DNA from: Notoacmeibacter sp.
GTDB lineage: Bacteria; Pseudomonadota; Alphaproteobacteria; Rhizobiales; Rhizobiaceae
Assembly: GCA_019912385.1 (NCBI GenBank)
Contig: JAIOIW010000039.1
Location: forward strand, 1 to 64,000
Direction of reading: 5' to 3'
DNA: 64,000 nt
Position numbers and translations under genes: made by a program
The notes under the pieces: model-generated
What the model was told of the DNA's origin: nothing
The model's database searches: none
What the model saw: the letters and a program-made list of their open reading frames with translations, nothing else
Part shown: piece by piece, positions 7,863-18,149 of the stretch
Numbering within the stretch: position 1 is the stretch's first letter
Layout: each line of letters starts with the position of its first letter

Positions 7863-8759
7863 TCATTGCCCGGCGGACCTGCCGGCCAGGTTCGCAATCA
7901 TCCGCTCGGCGAAGCCGTAGTCGCCGACGGCGGCGGAAATGAATCCCCCGGTGAGTTGCGGCGACAAGACTTCGAAAACATCCGGTTTCGCCTGCTTGAG
8001 CCCCAGCAGCCAATTGCGCAGCAGGGCGACGGCTTGCGCGTCGATGTCGGTTCGCACCGCATGCGGACCGAACCGCAACGTCTCGGACCGCCACGCGATT
8101 TCATAGGAGGAGGGCGTGATCCCGCGGGCCGCGATCCTGGCGACGGTTCCGCCCGGCTCGCCGTCCGAACCGGCTTCGGCCCAGCCGAGCAGCGCGTTCA
8201 CCTTGCCGTCGGCGAACAACGCTTCGGCCTCTTCCATCGTATCGGCCACACGGATCTCATATCGCGCGCCACCTTGAAGCGACCCGCGTGCCATCTCCAA
8301 CACGACACCCGGAAACAACGCTGAATCGGGCGGGACGGCAATGGTCGGCGGACCCGCGCCTTCCACCCATGTGCGTTTCAGCACGACCGCCTGGACGCCG
8401 CCGGCACCCGATAGCGAAGCCGGCGAAACCACCGGCTCCACGCATTCGCACAACCGGCGCGCCGTCGCGTAGGCTAATGCGGAATAGATGGCGTATTCGA
8501 TGCGCTTCGACGCCTGTGCGTCGATCAGCGCGGCGTAGTCGCGGGCAGCGAAAATCTCCACCGGCATGCCAAGCGCGGCCGAGAAGGCCTGCATCATCAT
8601 ATCCGCACCCTCGATGACCGGGCCGCCACCCGGCGCGACGATGCCGATGCGAAACGTACCGATGTCTTCGCGCCAGCCCGCCTGCGCCGCCGGTGCGGCG
8701 GAAAGCGCAAGCGCAACCGCCGCCGCCGTCCTTGCATATCGCCATGCTGCAACAGGCAT
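7863..8759 (-). CDS. PhnD-like substrate-binding protein (phosphate/phosphite/phosphonate type)
   Basis: A 298-residue protein from ATG 8759. The frame is open further upstream, but that part lies antisense to deoB and is not protein-like. A signal peptide (about residues 1-24, [10 protein letters not shown]) precedes the PhnD-family pattern: [12 protein letters not shown] near the start of the mature protein, the segment [16 protein letters not shown], and a late helix pair. PhnD-type proteins bind phosphonates or phosphite in the periplasm, but many orphan members have other or unknown ligands. No permease or ATPase gene lies beside it; the neighbours are Tad genes and deoB. The ligand cannot be inferred. 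Confidence 0.72.
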   Translation of the reverse strand: MPVAAWRYARTAAAVALALSAAPAAQAGWREDIGTFRIGIVAPGGGPVIEGADMMMQAFSAALGMPVEIFAARDYAALIDAQASKRIEYAIYSALAYATARRLCECVEPVVSPASLSGAGGVQAVVLKRTWVEGAGPPTIAVPPDSALFPGVVLEMARGSLQGGARYEIRVADTMEEAEALFADGKVNALLGWAEAGSDGEPGGTVARIAARGITPSSYEIAWRSETLRFGPHAVRTDIDAQAVALLRNWLLGLKQAKPDVFEVLSPQLTGGFISAAVGDYGFAERMIANLAGRSAGQ

Positions 8760-8871
8760 CGCCGCCCTCGTTCGTTGTGCCGCCCGGCAGTTTCCCCGGA
8801 TATGGTTTCCGAATTGCCAACGGCAAGCGCCGTCCCTATCAATAGGACTGAGAAAACGTGATCGAGAGCCC

Positions 8872-10107
8872 ATGAAGCGCGCCATTCTTTTCGTCCTTGA
8901 TTCCGTCGGCGTCGGGGGCGCCGCCGACGCGGCCGATTTCGGCGACGAAGGGTCGAATACGATCGGCCACATCGCGGCTGCCTGCGCAAGCGGAGAAGGC
9001 GACAGGGACGGCCTTCGTTCCGGACCGCTGCATGTCCCCAACATGGTCGCGCTCGGCATCGGGCGGGCGGCGGAAATCGCCACCGGCGCGGTTCCGCCGG
9101 GGCTCGAAGGCGAACCGTCGGGATTTTTCGGCGCCGCACAGGAGGTTTCCAGCGGCAAGGATACCCCGTCCGGCCATTGGGAAATCGCCGGCGTACCCGT
9201 CACCTTCAAGTGGGGTTATTTTCCGGACACTGATCCCGCCATGCCGGCGGAACTGATCGATCCGATCGTCGCGGAAGCCGGCCTGCCCGGAATATTGTGC
9301 AACCGGCACTATTCAGGCACCGAAGTGATCGAGGATTTCGGACCGGAGCATGTCGCCACCGGAAAGCCGATCTTCTACACCTCCGCCGACTCGGTGATGC
9401 AGATCGCGGCGCATGAAGACCATTTCGGTCTTGAGCGGCTTTACGAATTGTGTGCGATCGCCCGGCGCCATGCCGATGCCTGGAACATCGGACGCGTGAT
9501 CGCCCGGCCCTTCGCCGGCGAAAGACCGGGCGCATTCAAGCGCACCGGAAACCGGCGCGACTATGCCGTCCCCCCGCCCGAGCCGACATTGATGGACCGG
9601 ATCGTCGCGGCAGGCGGCAAGACCTTCGCAGTGGGCAAGATTTCCGACATCTTCGCCCATTGCGGCGTCAGCGAAACGCGCAAGGCCCACGGCAACATGG
9701 CGATGTTCGACGCGGCGCTCGGCGCCATGAAAGACGCCGGCGACGGCGACCTTGTGTTTGTCAATTTCGTCGATTTCGATTCCGAATTCGGACATCGGAG
9801 GGATGTTCCGGGCTATGCCGCTGCACTTGAGGCGTTCGACCGCAGGCTGCCGCAGGCATTGGCCCTGCTGAGGCCGGGCGACATCTTCATGCTGACCGCC
9901 GATCACGGCAACGATCCGACCTGGCGGGGAACGGATCACACGCGCGAGCGCATCCCCATAGCCGGGACCGGACCCGGCCTGAAGGGCGGCTCCGTGGGCC
10001 TGAGGCTGACTTTCGCCGACATCGGCGCGACCATTGCCGAGCACCTGGATCTCGCCAGGGGCCCGCACGGCACCTCGTTTCTCGCCAAGCTTGCCGCAGA
10101 TGCCTGA
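8872..10107 (+). CDS. deoB: Phosphopentomutase
   Basis: A 411-residue protein with the DeoB hallmarks: N-terminal metal-binding motif [18 protein letters not shown] followed by SNTIGH, the catalytic-loop motif [10 protein letters not shown] containing the phosphorylated Thr, and the late metal-site motif [18 protein letters not shown]. It interconverts ribose/deoxyribose 1- and 5-phosphates in nucleoside salvage, in the cytoplasm, with Mn2+ ions. Length is close to the family norm. Its stop overlaps the mutM start by 8 bp, so the two are probably coupled although they have no functional link. Confidence 0.96.
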   Translation: MKRAILFVLDSVGVGGAADAADFGDEGSNTIGHIAAACASGEGDRDGLRSGPLHVPNMVALGIGRAAEIATGAVPPGLEGEPSGFFGAAQEVSSGKDTPSGHWEIAGVPVTFKWGYFPDTDPAMPAELIDPIVAEAGLPGILCNRHYSGTEVIEDFGPEHVATGKPIFYTSADSVMQIAAHEDHFGLERLYELCAIARRHADAWNIGRVIARPFAGERPGAFKRTGNRRDYAVPPPEPTLMDRIVAAGGKTFAVGKISDIFAHCGVSETRKAHGNMAMFDAALGAMKDAGDGDLVFVNFVDFDSEFGHRRDVPGYAAALEAFDRRLPQALALLRPGDIFMLTADHGNDPTWRGTDHTRERIPIAGTGPGLKGGSVGLRLTFADIGATIAEHLDLARGPHGTSFLAKLAADA

Positions 10108-10993
10108 ACTGCCCGAGGTCGAAACCGTGCGTCGCGGCCTCGTTCCGGCCATGGAAGGCGCCAAGATCGCGGGTGTCGAGCAACGGCGCGCCGATCTGCG
10201 CTTTCCGTTTCCCGACGACTTCGCCGGGCGGCTCGGCGGGCGCACGATCACCGCCCTGGCGCGGCGGGCGAAATACCTGCTGGTACATTTCGACGACGGG
10301 CTGGTGCTGATCTGCCATCTGGGCATGTCCGGTTCCTTCCGCGTCGAGACGGCGCACGACGCCATGCTTGCCGGTGAATTCCATCATCCGCGCTCACGCG
10401 ACACGCGCCACGACCACGTGGTTTTTCATCTCGAGCGCGATGGCGCGCCGGGCGCGCATGTGGTCTATAACGACCCCCGCCGGTTCGGCTTCATGCTGTT
10501 TTCCCACGAGAAGGAACTCGACCGGCATCCGAGCCTGGCCGGACTCGGTGTCGAGCCGACAGGCAATGCGCTGGACGGCGCCCTGCTCTCAGCACTGCTG
10601 CATGGCAAGAGAACCAGCCTGAAAGCCGCGCTGCTCGACCAGAGACTGATCGCGGGCCTCGGCAATATCTACGTCTGCGAGGCGCTCTGGCGGGCCAGGC
10701 TTTCGCCCGAACGCCTCGCCACCTCGATAACGGCGGCAGGCGGCAAGGCGACGGTTCGCAGCGAACGGCTCGCGGCCGCGATCCGCGCGGTCATTGCCGA
10801 TGCGATCGCCGCCGGCGGGTCTTCGCTACGCGACTATGTGCATGCGGACGGCTCGCTCGGCTATTTCCAGCACGCCTTCGCCGTCTATGACCGTGAGGAC
10901 GAGGCGTGCACCCGCCCGGGCTGCCATGGCATCGTGAAGCGCATCACACAGGCGGGACGATCGACTTTCTATTGCTCCACCTGCCAGTGCTGA
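10100..10993 (+). CDS. mutM: Formamidopyrimidine-DNA glycosylase (Fpg)
   Basis: A 297-residue protein beginning [10 protein letters not shown], the invariant Fpg N-terminus in which Pro2 is the catalytic nucleophile and Glu3 assists. It continues to a C-terminal zinc finger with C-x4-C (CTRPGC) and C-x2-C (YCSTCQC). It removes oxidised purines such as 8-oxoguanine and nicks the abasic site. The helix-two-turn-helix motif is present near residues 165-200 ([20 protein letters not shown]). The order mutM - enoyl-CoA hydratase - rpsT - dnaA is typical of Hyphomicrobiales. Confidence 0.97.
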   Translation: MPELPEVETVRRGLVPAMEGAKIAGVEQRRADLRFPFPDDFAGRLGGRTITALARRAKYLLVHFDDGLVLICHLGMSGSFRVETAHDAMLAGEFHHPRSRDTRHDHVVFHLERDGAPGAHVVYNDPRRFGFMLFSHEKELDRHPSLAGLGVEPTGNALDGALLSALLHGKRTSLKAALLDQRLIAGLGNIYVCEALWRARLSPERLATSITAAGGKATVRSERLAAAIRAVIADAIAAGGSSLRDYVHADGSLGYFQHAFAVYDREDEACTRPGCHGIVKRITQAGRSTFYCSTCQC

Positions 10994-11057
10994 CTACAAA
11001 ACGCAGCAACAGGGACCGAGCGGTGCCTAACGGGACCGCATTCAGGAGGACGACTTG

Positions 11058-11831
11058 ATGGGCTACGAGACAATCATCACGGAAACCAGGGGCAAGGTTG
11101 GCGTCATCACGCTCAACCGGCCGAAGGCGCTCAATGCGCTGAACCTGACGGTCATGGCGGAAGTGTGCGAGGCGCTGGCCGGCTTCGACAAGGACGCCAA
11201 GATCGGGGCCATCGTGATCACCGGTTCGGAAAAGGCATTCGCCGCGGGCGCCGACATCAAGGAGATGCAGCCGCTCAGCTATACCGACACCTACTCCATG
11301 GACCTGTTCGCCGGCTGGGATGCGGCTGTGCGCACACGCAAGCCGATCATCGCGGCGGTGGCGGGCTACGCGCTTGGCGGCGGCTGCGAACTGGCCATGC
11401 TGTGCGACTTCATCATCGCCGCCGAAACCGCCAAGTTCGGACAGCCGGAAATCACGCTCGGGGTAATCCCCGGCATGGGCGGCTCGCAGAGGCTCACCCG
11501 TTTCGTCGGAAAATCGAAGGCCATGGACCTCTGCCTGACGGGGCGGATGATGGATGCGCAGGAAGCGGAACGCTGCGGCCTGGTCGCACGGATCGTTCCT
11601 GCGGAGAAACTGCTCGACGAGGCCCTGAAGGCGGCGGAGAAGATCGCCTCCTACTCGCAGCCGGTCGTCATGATGGTCAAGGAAGCGGTCAACCGGTCTT
11701 ACGAAACCACGCTTGCCGAAGGCCTGCTCCACGAGCGGCGGCTGTTCCACTCGACATTCGCGTTGGACGACCAGAAGGAAGGCATGGCGGCATTTCTGGA
11801 AAAGCGGGCACCCAATTTCAGGAACGGTTGA
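11058..11831 (+). CDS. Enoyl-CoA hydratase (crotonase family)
   Basis: A 257-residue protein from ATG 11058, seven bases after a strong AGGAGGA. Crotonase-fold motifs are intact: the oxyanion-hole loops AAGADIKEM and [10 protein letters not shown], and both catalytic Glu positions (GGGCELAM and [16 protein letters not shown]). It resembles short-chain enoyl-CoA hydratases (FadB1x/PaaF-like) that hydrate 2-enoyl-CoA in beta-oxidation. It stands alone between mutM and rpsT, so its physiological substrate cannot be told from context. Confidence 0.92.
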   Translation: MGYETIITETRGKVGVITLNRPKALNALNLTVMAEVCEALAGFDKDAKIGAIVITGSEKAFAAGADIKEMQPLSYTDTYSMDLFAGWDAAVRTRKPIIAAVAGYALGGGCELAMLCDFIIAAETAKFGQPEITLGVIPGMGGSQRLTRFVGKSKAMDLCLTGRMMDAQEAERCGLVARIVPAEKLLDEALKAAEKIASYSQPVVMMVKEAVNRSYETTLAEGLLHERRLFHSTFALDDQKEGMAAFLEKRAPNFRNG

Positions 11832-12021
11832 CCAGGCCGGACACCACGGAGCCGCGATTTTGGCGAGGAGCGCATTGGACCCGTTGACGCATGCGAAAAG
11901 CTCCACTATAAGCCCCGACACTTGCGGCGGCCCAACGGCTGCCCGATTGTTTCATGCCTTCAGGCCGGCGGTCACGTCCAAAGGTCCGAAGCAGATTTAG
12001 CCGAGAGAAAAGAGAGAGATC

Positions 12022-12285
12022 ATGGCCAATACGACGTCGGCCAAGAAGGCAACGCGCAAGATCGCGCGACGTACTGCGATCAACAAGACGCGCCGTTCCC
12101 GCGTGCGGACATTCGTGCGCAAGGTCGAAGAAGCGCTGGCAAGCGGCAACAAGGCGGCTGCCCAGGAAGCATTCAAGGCCGTGGAACCGGAGCTGATGCG
12201 GGCTGCCTCCAAGGGCGTCATCCACAAAAACACCGCGTCACGCAAAGTTTCGCGCCTGGTGAGCCGGATCAAGGCACTCGCCTGA
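12022..12285 (+). CDS. rpsT: 30S ribosomal protein S20
   Basis: An 87-residue, very basic protein beginning [20 protein letters not shown] and ending [18 protein letters not shown], the standard S20 start and end. GAGAGA precedes the ATG. S20 binds 16S rRNA early in 30S assembly. It is monocistronic here, with a perfect terminator about 30 bp downstream. The order rpsT-dnaA is conserved in Hyphomicrobiales. Confidence 0.97.
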   Translation: MANTTSAKKATRKIARRTAINKTRRSRVRTFVRKVEEALASGNKAAAQEAFKAVEPELMRAASKGVIHKNTASRKVSRLVSRIKALA

Positions 12286-12316
12286 CCGTCTACCGGTCGA
12301 CGGCAAAGCACTGGAA

Positions 12317-12344
12317 AGCCCGGCGCTACCGCGCCGGGCTTTTT
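12317..12344 (+). terminator. Rho-independent terminator of rpsT
   Basis: A perfect 10-bp stem, AGCCCGGCGC (12317-12326) / GCGCCGGGCT (12331-12340), with a 4-nt loop, runs into TTTTT. It separates rpsT from the dnaA control region. Confidence 0.92.
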
Positions 12345-13152
12345 CATTTGCCTTCAACAGCTTGCAGATCATCCTTTGCCGCAGCGGGGAACCCGTTTGC
12401 CGGCGCGCATTCGCCCTGATCGTAACAATTTGTCATAATGTAGTATTTCGTTCTTTTCTAATATCTTATTTTATCTTTATATTTCAAATGCTTATGATAG
12501 GTTTTCCACAGCCTGTTGATGTCACATCGGGTTTGGCGCCCGCAATCGGCTGTCAAGCGAATTGTTTGAAATTTTTTTCTCCCAAGGACCAAATTCCCAC
12601 GCGTTCCAAAAGGGATTGAATCAAAAAGGCTTATTCGTGCGTCGCCTTCGCACGGGATCGAATCAGAGCCGCCAACAGCCCGATCGGGTTAAGAAATGGT
12701 AACTGACGCCCTTGCCCTTTGCCCACAGATTTTTGTATTCTCATTTCATCGAAGGACGGCTGATGCAGCCAACTGAAACCCGGAAAAAGCGAGGGGTTTC
12801 CAGCGTGGAGTGACTCCGCGAACGGGAATTTTGTGCCTATCCGGCGCTGGCATCGGATCGTCCATGTACATGTCTTTGCAGTATCGCGGGAAGCCGTTTT
12901 GGTTTCTCGCGGCGGGCGTAGGGTTCCGGAACGGGCAAGTTTTATTGCCCGGGCGTTAAGTCTTCGGAACCTGGGGCAGCGCCTTCGTAAGTTGGGGGCA
13001 AGTGGGCAAACTGTGCTGAACAGGCCGGGATACGTGTATTCCGGCGAGGGGAACGTTTTGTCATTCAAGCGCGGGCAACTGCGGTTTTTGAACGGGGAAA
13101 GCGACACGGTATTTCTGTGCCGGTTCGCTCAACGCGAGAGGTTTTTACAGCC
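12345..13152 (+). promoter_or_regulatory. Long upstream control region of dnaA (possible DnaA-binding region)
   Basis: About 800 bp without a convincing gene. The part from about 12418 to 12620 is strikingly AT-rich for this genome. It holds TTTTCCACA (12502-12510), one mismatch from the DnaA box TTATCCACA. Three GANTC sites (CcrM methylation) lie at 12618, 12660 and 12812. TTAA-N7-TAAC at 12689-12703 is one base off a CtrA-type site. In Caulobacter dnaA transcription is tied to CcrM methylation and CtrA/GcrA control, so cell-cycle control is plausible here. In rhizobia oriC is usually near hemE, so this need not be the origin. The open frames in this stretch have no protein character. Confidence 0.5.
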
Positions 13153-14691
13153 ATGCATGGCGGAATTGATGCGGCAACGGGACAAAAGATTTCATTTCAG
13201 ACGGGCGCGATTGGAGAGCGGGCGGTGAAGATGGCGAGCGGGAGCCCGGATACGGCCTTTGAGCGGGTCGACGCACAGATCAAGGCTCGCCTCGGCGTCG
13301 ATATCTATTCCAGCTGGTTTGCGCGAATGAAGCTTGTTGACGCTTCGAAGTCCGTGATCCGCCTATCGGTTCCCACCGCCTTTCTTCGGTCGTGGATCAA
13401 CGGTCACTACCAGGATCTGCTCACCGAGCTGTGGGCCAAGGAAATTCCAGGTATCCTCAGAGTCGAGTTGCTGGTGCGAAGCGCAACCCGTTGCGTTCGC
13501 CCTTCCGCGACCGAAATCGTATCGCCCCCGAAGAAAGCCGCAGGGCTTGTGCAGCCAAGCCATGCCGCGATCGCCGTCCAGCCGCGTCATTCCGAACGCA
13601 CAGGGGCCAAGCCGCACCTTGATGGCGATGCGCGGCAGAACGTCGTCGGCTCGCCGCTCGACTCGCGATACACATTCGACAGCTTCATAGAGGGCCCGTC
13701 CAATCGCGTCGCATTCGCCGCGGCGCAGACGATCGCGGAGTCGGGCACCGGATCGGTGCGGTTCAATCCGCTTTTCGTCCATGCCTCGGTCGGTCTCGGC
13801 AAGACCCACCTGCTCCAGGCAATCGCAACGGCAGCACTGCAACGCGATTCCAAGGCGCGCGTGGTCTATCTCACAGCGGAATATTTCATGTGGCGTTTCG
13901 CCACGGCGATCCGCGACAACAACGCGCTGACGTTCAAGGAGCAGCTTCGCGATATCGACCTGCTGGTCATCGACGACATGCAGTTCCTGCAGGGAAAATC
14001 AATCCAGCACGAATTCTGCCATCTCATCAACATGCTGCTCGACAGTGCCAAGCAGGTGGTGGTCGCGGCAGATCGCCCGGCCTCGGAACTCGAATCGCTC
14101 GAGCCGCGCGTCAGGTCGCGCCTGCAGGGCGGCGTGTCGCTGGAAATGGGCCAACCGGATTTCGCCATGCGGCTGGAAATGCTCAAGCGCAGGCTTACAG
14201 CCGCGCAGGCGGAGGACTCGACGCTTGAGATTGCCGATGACATCCTGGAACACGTTGCGCAGACCGTGACCGGCAGCGGGCGTGAACTCGAGGGCGCATT
14301 CAACCAGATCCTGTTCCGCCGGTCCTTCGAGCCGCAACTGTCGCTGGAACGCATCGACGAACTCCTCGGCCATATCTATCGCTCCGGCGAACCGAAACGG
14401 GTGCGTATCGAGGACATCCAGCGCATCGTGGCGCGGCACTACAACGTCTCGAAGACGGAATTGCTGTCGAACCGGCGGACGCGGACCATCGTCAAGCCGC
14501 GCCAGGTGGCGATGTATCTCTCGAAGGTGCTGACGCCGCGATCGCTGCCGGAAATCGGCAGGCGGTTCGGCGGGCGCGATCACACGACGGTGCTTCACGC
14601 AGTGCGCAAGATCGAGGGACTGACCGGCGGCGACAACACGCTGGCCCAGGAAATCGAGCTGCTCAAGCGGTTGATCAACGAGCAGGCGTGA
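13153..14691 (+). CDS. dnaA: Chromosomal replication initiator protein DnaA
   Basis: 512 residues from ATG 13153; the frame stays open to 13117, but [15 protein letters not shown] resembles rhizobial DnaA starts. Domain I (about residues 30-110) is followed by a linker. The AAA+ domain III has Walker [12 protein letters not shown] and Walker [13 protein letters not shown]. Domain IV carries the DNA-binding signature [13 protein letters not shown] near the C-terminus. It binds DnaA boxes and opens the origin. The Walker A has VGLGKT, a normal DnaA variant. Its long AT-rich upstream region points to regulated expression; a GC hairpin follows the gene. Confidence 0.97.
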   Translation: MHGGIDAATGQKISFQTGAIGERAVKMASGSPDTAFERVDAQIKARLGVDIYSSWFARMKLVDASKSVIRLSVPTAFLRSWINGHYQDLLTELWAKEIPGILRVELLVRSATRCVRPSATEIVSPPKKAAGLVQPSHAAIAVQPRHSERTGAKPHLDGDARQNVVGSPLDSRYTFDSFIEGPSNRVAFAAAQTIAESGTGSVRFNPLFVHASVGLGKTHLLQAIATAALQRDSKARVVYLTAEYFMWRFATAIRDNNALTFKEQLRDIDLLVIDDMQFLQGKSIQHEFCHLINMLLDSAKQVVVAADRPASELESLEPRVRSRLQGGVSLEMGQPDFAMRLEMLKRRLTAAQAEDSTLEIADDILEHVAQTVTGSGRELEGAFNQILFRRSFEPQLSLERIDELLGHIYRSGEPKRVRIEDIQRIVARHYNVSKTELLSNRRTRTIVKPRQVAMYLSKVLTPRSLPEIGRRFGGRDHTTVLHAVRKIEGLTGGDNTLAQEIELLKRLINEQA

Positions 14692-14756
14692 TGCCGCACA
14701 GGTTTGTTACGGGGACTTGGCGGACCTGAGGGGCGTAAGGGCCGCATGACGGCCCG

Positions 14757-14789
14757 GCGGGGGAGCATGGCGGGGGCATGCTCCCCCGC
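14757..14789. repeat. Strong hairpin between dnaA and dnaN
   Basis: A perfect 13-bp inverted repeat, GCGGGGGAGCATG / CATGCTCCCCCGC, has a 7-nt GC-only loop. It begins 66 bp after the dnaA stop. No T-run follows on either strand, so it is not a classical Rho-independent terminator. It may act as a pause site or mRNA 3'-end stabiliser that uncouples dnaA from dnaN. Confidence 0.6.
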
Positions 14790-14960
14790 TTCGCACTTAT
14801 CCCCGAATATTGCCTCCATGGAGCCCGCGAACCACGCAGCAGGCTTGCGTTCGCCTTGCTTTTCCTGTCTTTTTGCACGACTCCCGGGGATGTCCATTGC
14901 CCGGCACGGCGATGATTGCCCATCGCCGTTCGAACAGTCTATCCAAGCGAGAACGTGCGC

Positions 14961-16079
14961 ATGCGTGTCACCCTTGAACGGTCGAACCTCCTGAAGTCAC
15001 TCAACCACGTCCACCGGGTCGTGGAGAGGCGCAATACCATCCCGATCCTGTCCAACGTGCTGCTCAAGGCCGAGGGTGCCAGCCTGGAAATGAAGGCGAC
15101 CGACCTCGACCTCGAAATAACCGAAGCGACCGTCGCTCAGGTCGACCAGGGCGGCGCTACCACGGTTCCCGCCCATCTGCTCTATGACATCGTTCGCAAG
15201 CTGCCCGAGGGCGCGGAAGTGATGCTCAAGACCGAGGAGGACGGCGGGTCGATGTCGGTCATTTCCGGGCGGTCGAACTTCAAGCTGCAATGCCTGCCGC
15301 AGGCCGACTTCCCGGAACTCAGCGCGGGATCGTTCAGCCATATCTTCCGGCTGGATTCGGCAGCCCTGAAAGGGCTGATCGAGAAGACCCAGTTCGCGAT
15401 CTCGACGGAGGAGACGCGCTACTACCTGAACGGCATCTATCTGCATGCGATCGAAAGCGACGGTTCGCTGATGCTGCGCGCGGTCGCCACCGACGGTCAC
15501 CGACTGGCACGCGCCGAGGTGGAGGCGCCGGCCGGTTCGGAGGGCATGCCCGGCATCATCATTCCGCGCAAGACGGTGAGCGAGTTGCAGAAGCTCGTCG
15601 ACGATCCGGATGTCGCGATCACGACCGAGCTTTCCGATACCAAGATCCGCTTCACCATCGGCTCGGTCGTCCTGACCTCCAAGCTGATCGACGGCACTTT
15701 CCCGGACTACCAGCGCGTCATTCCGAGCGGCAACGACAAGGAACTGATCGTCGACCGTCAGACCTTTGCCCAGGCCGTGGATCGTGTTTCGACCATCTCC
15801 TCGGAGCGCGGGCGGGCGGTGAAACTTGCCATCGCCGACGGCCAGGTGACGCTGACGGTCAACAATCCGGACTCCGGCAGTGCGACGGAAGAATTGCCCG
15901 CCGGTTATGACAACGACCCCATCGAGATCGGCTTCAACGCGAAGTACCTGCTCGATGTGACGTCGCAGCTCAGCGGTTCGGAGTCGCGCTTCATGCTGGC
16001 CGACGCCGGTTCGCCGACGCTGATCAACGATCCGACCGATCCCGGCGCGCTCTACGTCCTGATGCCGATGCGCGTGTGA
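14961..16079 (+). CDS. dnaN: DNA polymerase III beta subunit (sliding clamp)
   Basis: 372 residues, the usual beta-clamp length, from ATG 14961; the in-frame upstream extension to 14916 is rejected. It starts MRVTLERSNLLKSLNHVHRV and ends PGALYVLMPMRV, matching the conserved C-terminal LMPMR that lines the partner-binding cleft. Three structurally repeated domains fit the length. It forms a dimeric ring that tethers Pol III to DNA. It is followed closely by recF in the same orientation, the classic dnaA-dnaN-recF order. Confidence 0.97.
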   Translation: MRVTLERSNLLKSLNHVHRVVERRNTIPILSNVLLKAEGASLEMKATDLDLEITEATVAQVDQGGATTVPAHLLYDIVRKLPEGAEVMLKTEEDGGSMSVISGRSNFKLQCLPQADFPELSAGSFSHIFRLDSAALKGLIEKTQFAISTEETRYYLNGIYLHAIESDGSLMLRAVATDGHRLARAEVEAPAGSEGMPGIIIPRKTVSELQKLVDDPDVAITTELSDTKIRFTIGSVVLTSKLIDGTFPDYQRVIPSGNDKELIVDRQTFAQAVDRVSTISSERGRAVKLAIADGQVTLTVNNPDSGSATEELPAGYDNDPIEIGFNAKYLLDVTSQLSGSESRFMLADAGSPTLINDPTDPGALYVLMPMRV

Positions 16080-16083
16080 GGCC

Positions 16084-17268
16084 TTGGCCGCGCGCCAGGC
16101 GAACTCAGACCTTAGATCCAGTCCACCCCGCGTGGCGCTGAGGCGGCTCAGGCTGACCGACTTTCGCAACTATGCCGCCCTGTCGCTCGACCTTGACGGC
16201 CGGCATGTCGTGCTGACCGGTGACAACGGCGCTGGCAAGACAAACCTGCTGGAAGCGGTTTCGTTCCTGACGCCGGGGCGCGGATTGCGGCGCGCAGCCT
16301 ATGGCGACGTCGCGCGCAGCGGTGCGGCGGGCGGCTTTGCCATCCACGTCACGCTCGACGGGCCGGACGGCGAGGCGGAAATCGGCACAGGGACGGCGGA
16401 AACCGGGGCCGGCGGGACGGAACAGGGGCGGCGCATCCGCATCAACGGCGCCAATGCGCGCTCGGCGGAAGACCTGCTGGAATGGCTGCGCGTGGTCTGG
16501 CTGACCCCGGCCATGGACGGGCTATTCACAGGGCCGGCAGGCGACCGGCGGCGCTTTCTCGACCGTCTCGTGCTGGCGATCGATCCGGCGCATGGCCGCC
16601 GTTCCGCCGACTATGAAAAGGCGATGCGTTCGCGCAACCGGCTGCTCGCGGAAGACCGCCGCGACGAAAGCTGGCTGGCGGCGATCGAGGCGCAGATGGC
16701 CGAGACGGGCATCGCGATCGCGGCGGCGCGCGCGGAACTGGTGCGGCTGCTTAAGGGCATGATCGAACGCCTGCCCGACGACACGCCGTTTCCGAAATCG
16801 ACGATCGCGCTGACCGGCACCTACGAGGAAGGCGCCCTGAAGCAGCCGGCGGTCGACCTGGAGGAGGCGTTCCGTGCGCGGATGGCGGAGGGCCGGCCGG
16901 CGGACCGCGCGGCGGGCCGGACGCTGGACGGGCCGCACCGCTGCGACCTCGAAGTGCGCCACCGGCCCAAGGACATGCCTGCGGCACTGTGCTCGACCGG
17001 CGAGCAGAAGGCGCTGCTGGTCGGACTCGTGCTTGCCCATGCGCGGCTCACCGGCGACATGGCGGGCATGGCGCCGATCCTGCTGCTCGACGAGATCGCG
17101 GCGCATCTCGATGCCGGCCGCCGCGCGGCGCTGTTCGCCATTCTCGACGACCTCAACTGCCAGGCATTCATGACAGGCACCGATGCGGCGCTGTTTTCCA
17201 GCCTTCAAGGCCGCGCACAATTCTTTTCGGTCGCGCACGGAACGGTGAGCCAGGCAGATGGCGCCTGA
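16084..17268 (+). CDS. recF: DNA replication/repair ATPase RecF
   Basis: Up to 394 residues if started at TTG 16084, four bases after the dnaN stop; GTG 16132 would give a start closer to the conserved LRRLRLTDFRNY. The SMC-like ATPase has Walker A GDNGAGKTNLLEA, the ABC signature region STGEQKALLVGLVLAHA and Walker B ILLLDEIAAHLD. RecF loads RecA on gapped DNA. gyrB, often next in this cluster in other bacteria, is absent; a MoeB-like gene follows 32 bp later. Confidence 0.95.
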   Translation: MAARQANSDLRSSPPRVALRRLRLTDFRNYAALSLDLDGRHVVLTGDNGAGKTNLLEAVSFLTPGRGLRRAAYGDVARSGAAGGFAIHVTLDGPDGEAEIGTGTAETGAGGTEQGRRIRINGANARSAEDLLEWLRVVWLTPAMDGLFTGPAGDRRRFLDRLVLAIDPAHGRRSADYEKAMRSRNRLLAEDRRDESWLAAIEAQMAETGIAIAAARAELVRLLKGMIERLPDDTPFPKSTIALTGTYEEGALKQPAVDLEEAFRARMAEGRPADRAAGRTLDGPHRCDLEVRHRPKDMPAALCSTGEQKALLVGLVLAHARLTGDMAGMAPILLLDEIAAHLDAGRRAALFAILDDLNCQAFMTGTDAALFSSLQGRAQFFSVAHGTVSQADGA

Positions 17269-17300
17269 CAAGCCCGCACCTTCGCGCTAAGGATTGCGCC

Positions 17301-18074
17301 ATGAACACCAAACCGACGGCCCTGAGCGACAAGGAACTGGAGCGCTATGCGCGCCACATCGTGCTGCCCGAGGTGGGCGGGCCCGGCCAGCAGAAACTGC
17401 GGGGCGCCCGTGTGCTGGTGGTCGGCGCGGGCGGGCTCGGCGCGCCGGTGCTGGCCTATCTTGCCGCCGCCGGCGTCGGTGCGCTCGGTATCGTCGACGA
17501 CGACGTGGTGTCGCTTTCAAACCTGCAGCGCCAGATCATCCACGATACCGCGTCGGTCGGCGAAGCGAAGGTGGAAAGCGCGGCGCGCGCGCTGGCGCGG
17601 ATCAATCCGCATGTCGTGATCGAAACGCACCGGGAGCGGCTGACGGCGGAGAATGCCGCGCGTCTGATCGCTGCCTATGACGTGACAGTCGATGGTTCGG
17701 ACAATTTCGATACACGCTATCTGGTGGCCGATGTCGCGGCAGCCACGAAGAAGCCGCTGGTGACGGGTGCGGTCGGCCGGTTCGACGGATCGCTGACCGT
17801 GCTCAAACCCTACGCGACCGGGCCCGACGGGCGGCAATATCCTTCCTATCGCGACCTGTTCCCCGAACCGCCGCCGCCGGGCGCCGTACCCTCCTGCGCG
17901 GTCGCCGGCGTGCTCGGCGCGCTGACCGGCGTGATCGGCACGCTCCAGGCGATGGAGACGATCAAGCTCATCACGGGAGCCGGCGAACCGCTGATCGGGC
18001 GCCTGTTGCTCTACGACGCGCTTGCCGCGCGGTTCGAGACCATTCGCTATCGCGCAGCGAGGAAACACGATTGA
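17301..18074 (+). CDS. moeB: MoeB/ThiF-family adenylyltransferase
   Basis: 257 residues with the E1-like fold: ELERYARHIVLPEVGGPGQQ, the nucleotide-binding GAGGLGAPVLAYL, the conserved LSNLQRQIIH, and the catalytic-Asp region VDGSDNFDTRYL. It should adenylate the C-terminal glycine of a MoaD- or ThiS-type sulfur carrier for molybdopterin or thiamin synthesis. Only one Cys is present (PSCAVAG), so the tetracysteine zinc site of E. coli MoeB is missing; many rhizobial homologues share this. Choosing between MoeB, ThiF and a general E1-like role is not possible from sequence alone. Confidence 0.85.
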   Translation: MNTKPTALSDKELERYARHIVLPEVGGPGQQKLRGARVLVVGAGGLGAPVLAYLAAAGVGALGIVDDDVVSLSNLQRQIIHDTASVGEAKVESAARALARINPHVVIETHRERLTAENAARLIAAYDVTVDGSDNFDTRYLVADVAAATKKPLVTGAVGRFDGSLTVLKPYATGPDGRQYPSYRDLFPEPPPPGAVPSCAVAGVLGALTGVIGTLQAMETIKLITGAGEPLIGRLLLYDALAARFETIRYRAARKHD

Positions 18075-18149
18075 GCGCCCCTCCCCCGATCCGTTGGCGC
18101 GTATCCGCGGCCGAAACGGCCTCGGTTATCATGCGCAAGCCGTCGTGAC

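Noticed and set aside
8760-9209. N-terminal extension of the PhnD-like protein
   Set aside because: It runs antisense into deoB; a proper signal peptide starts at 8759.
12345-12620. Chromosomal origin of replication
   Set aside because: Only one near-perfect DnaA box was found and rhizobial origins are usually near hemE; not enough to call oriC.
12631-13228. Open frames on both strands upstream of dnaA
   Set aside because: Unbiased composition, no ribosome-binding site and no family resemblance; the stretch looks regulatory.
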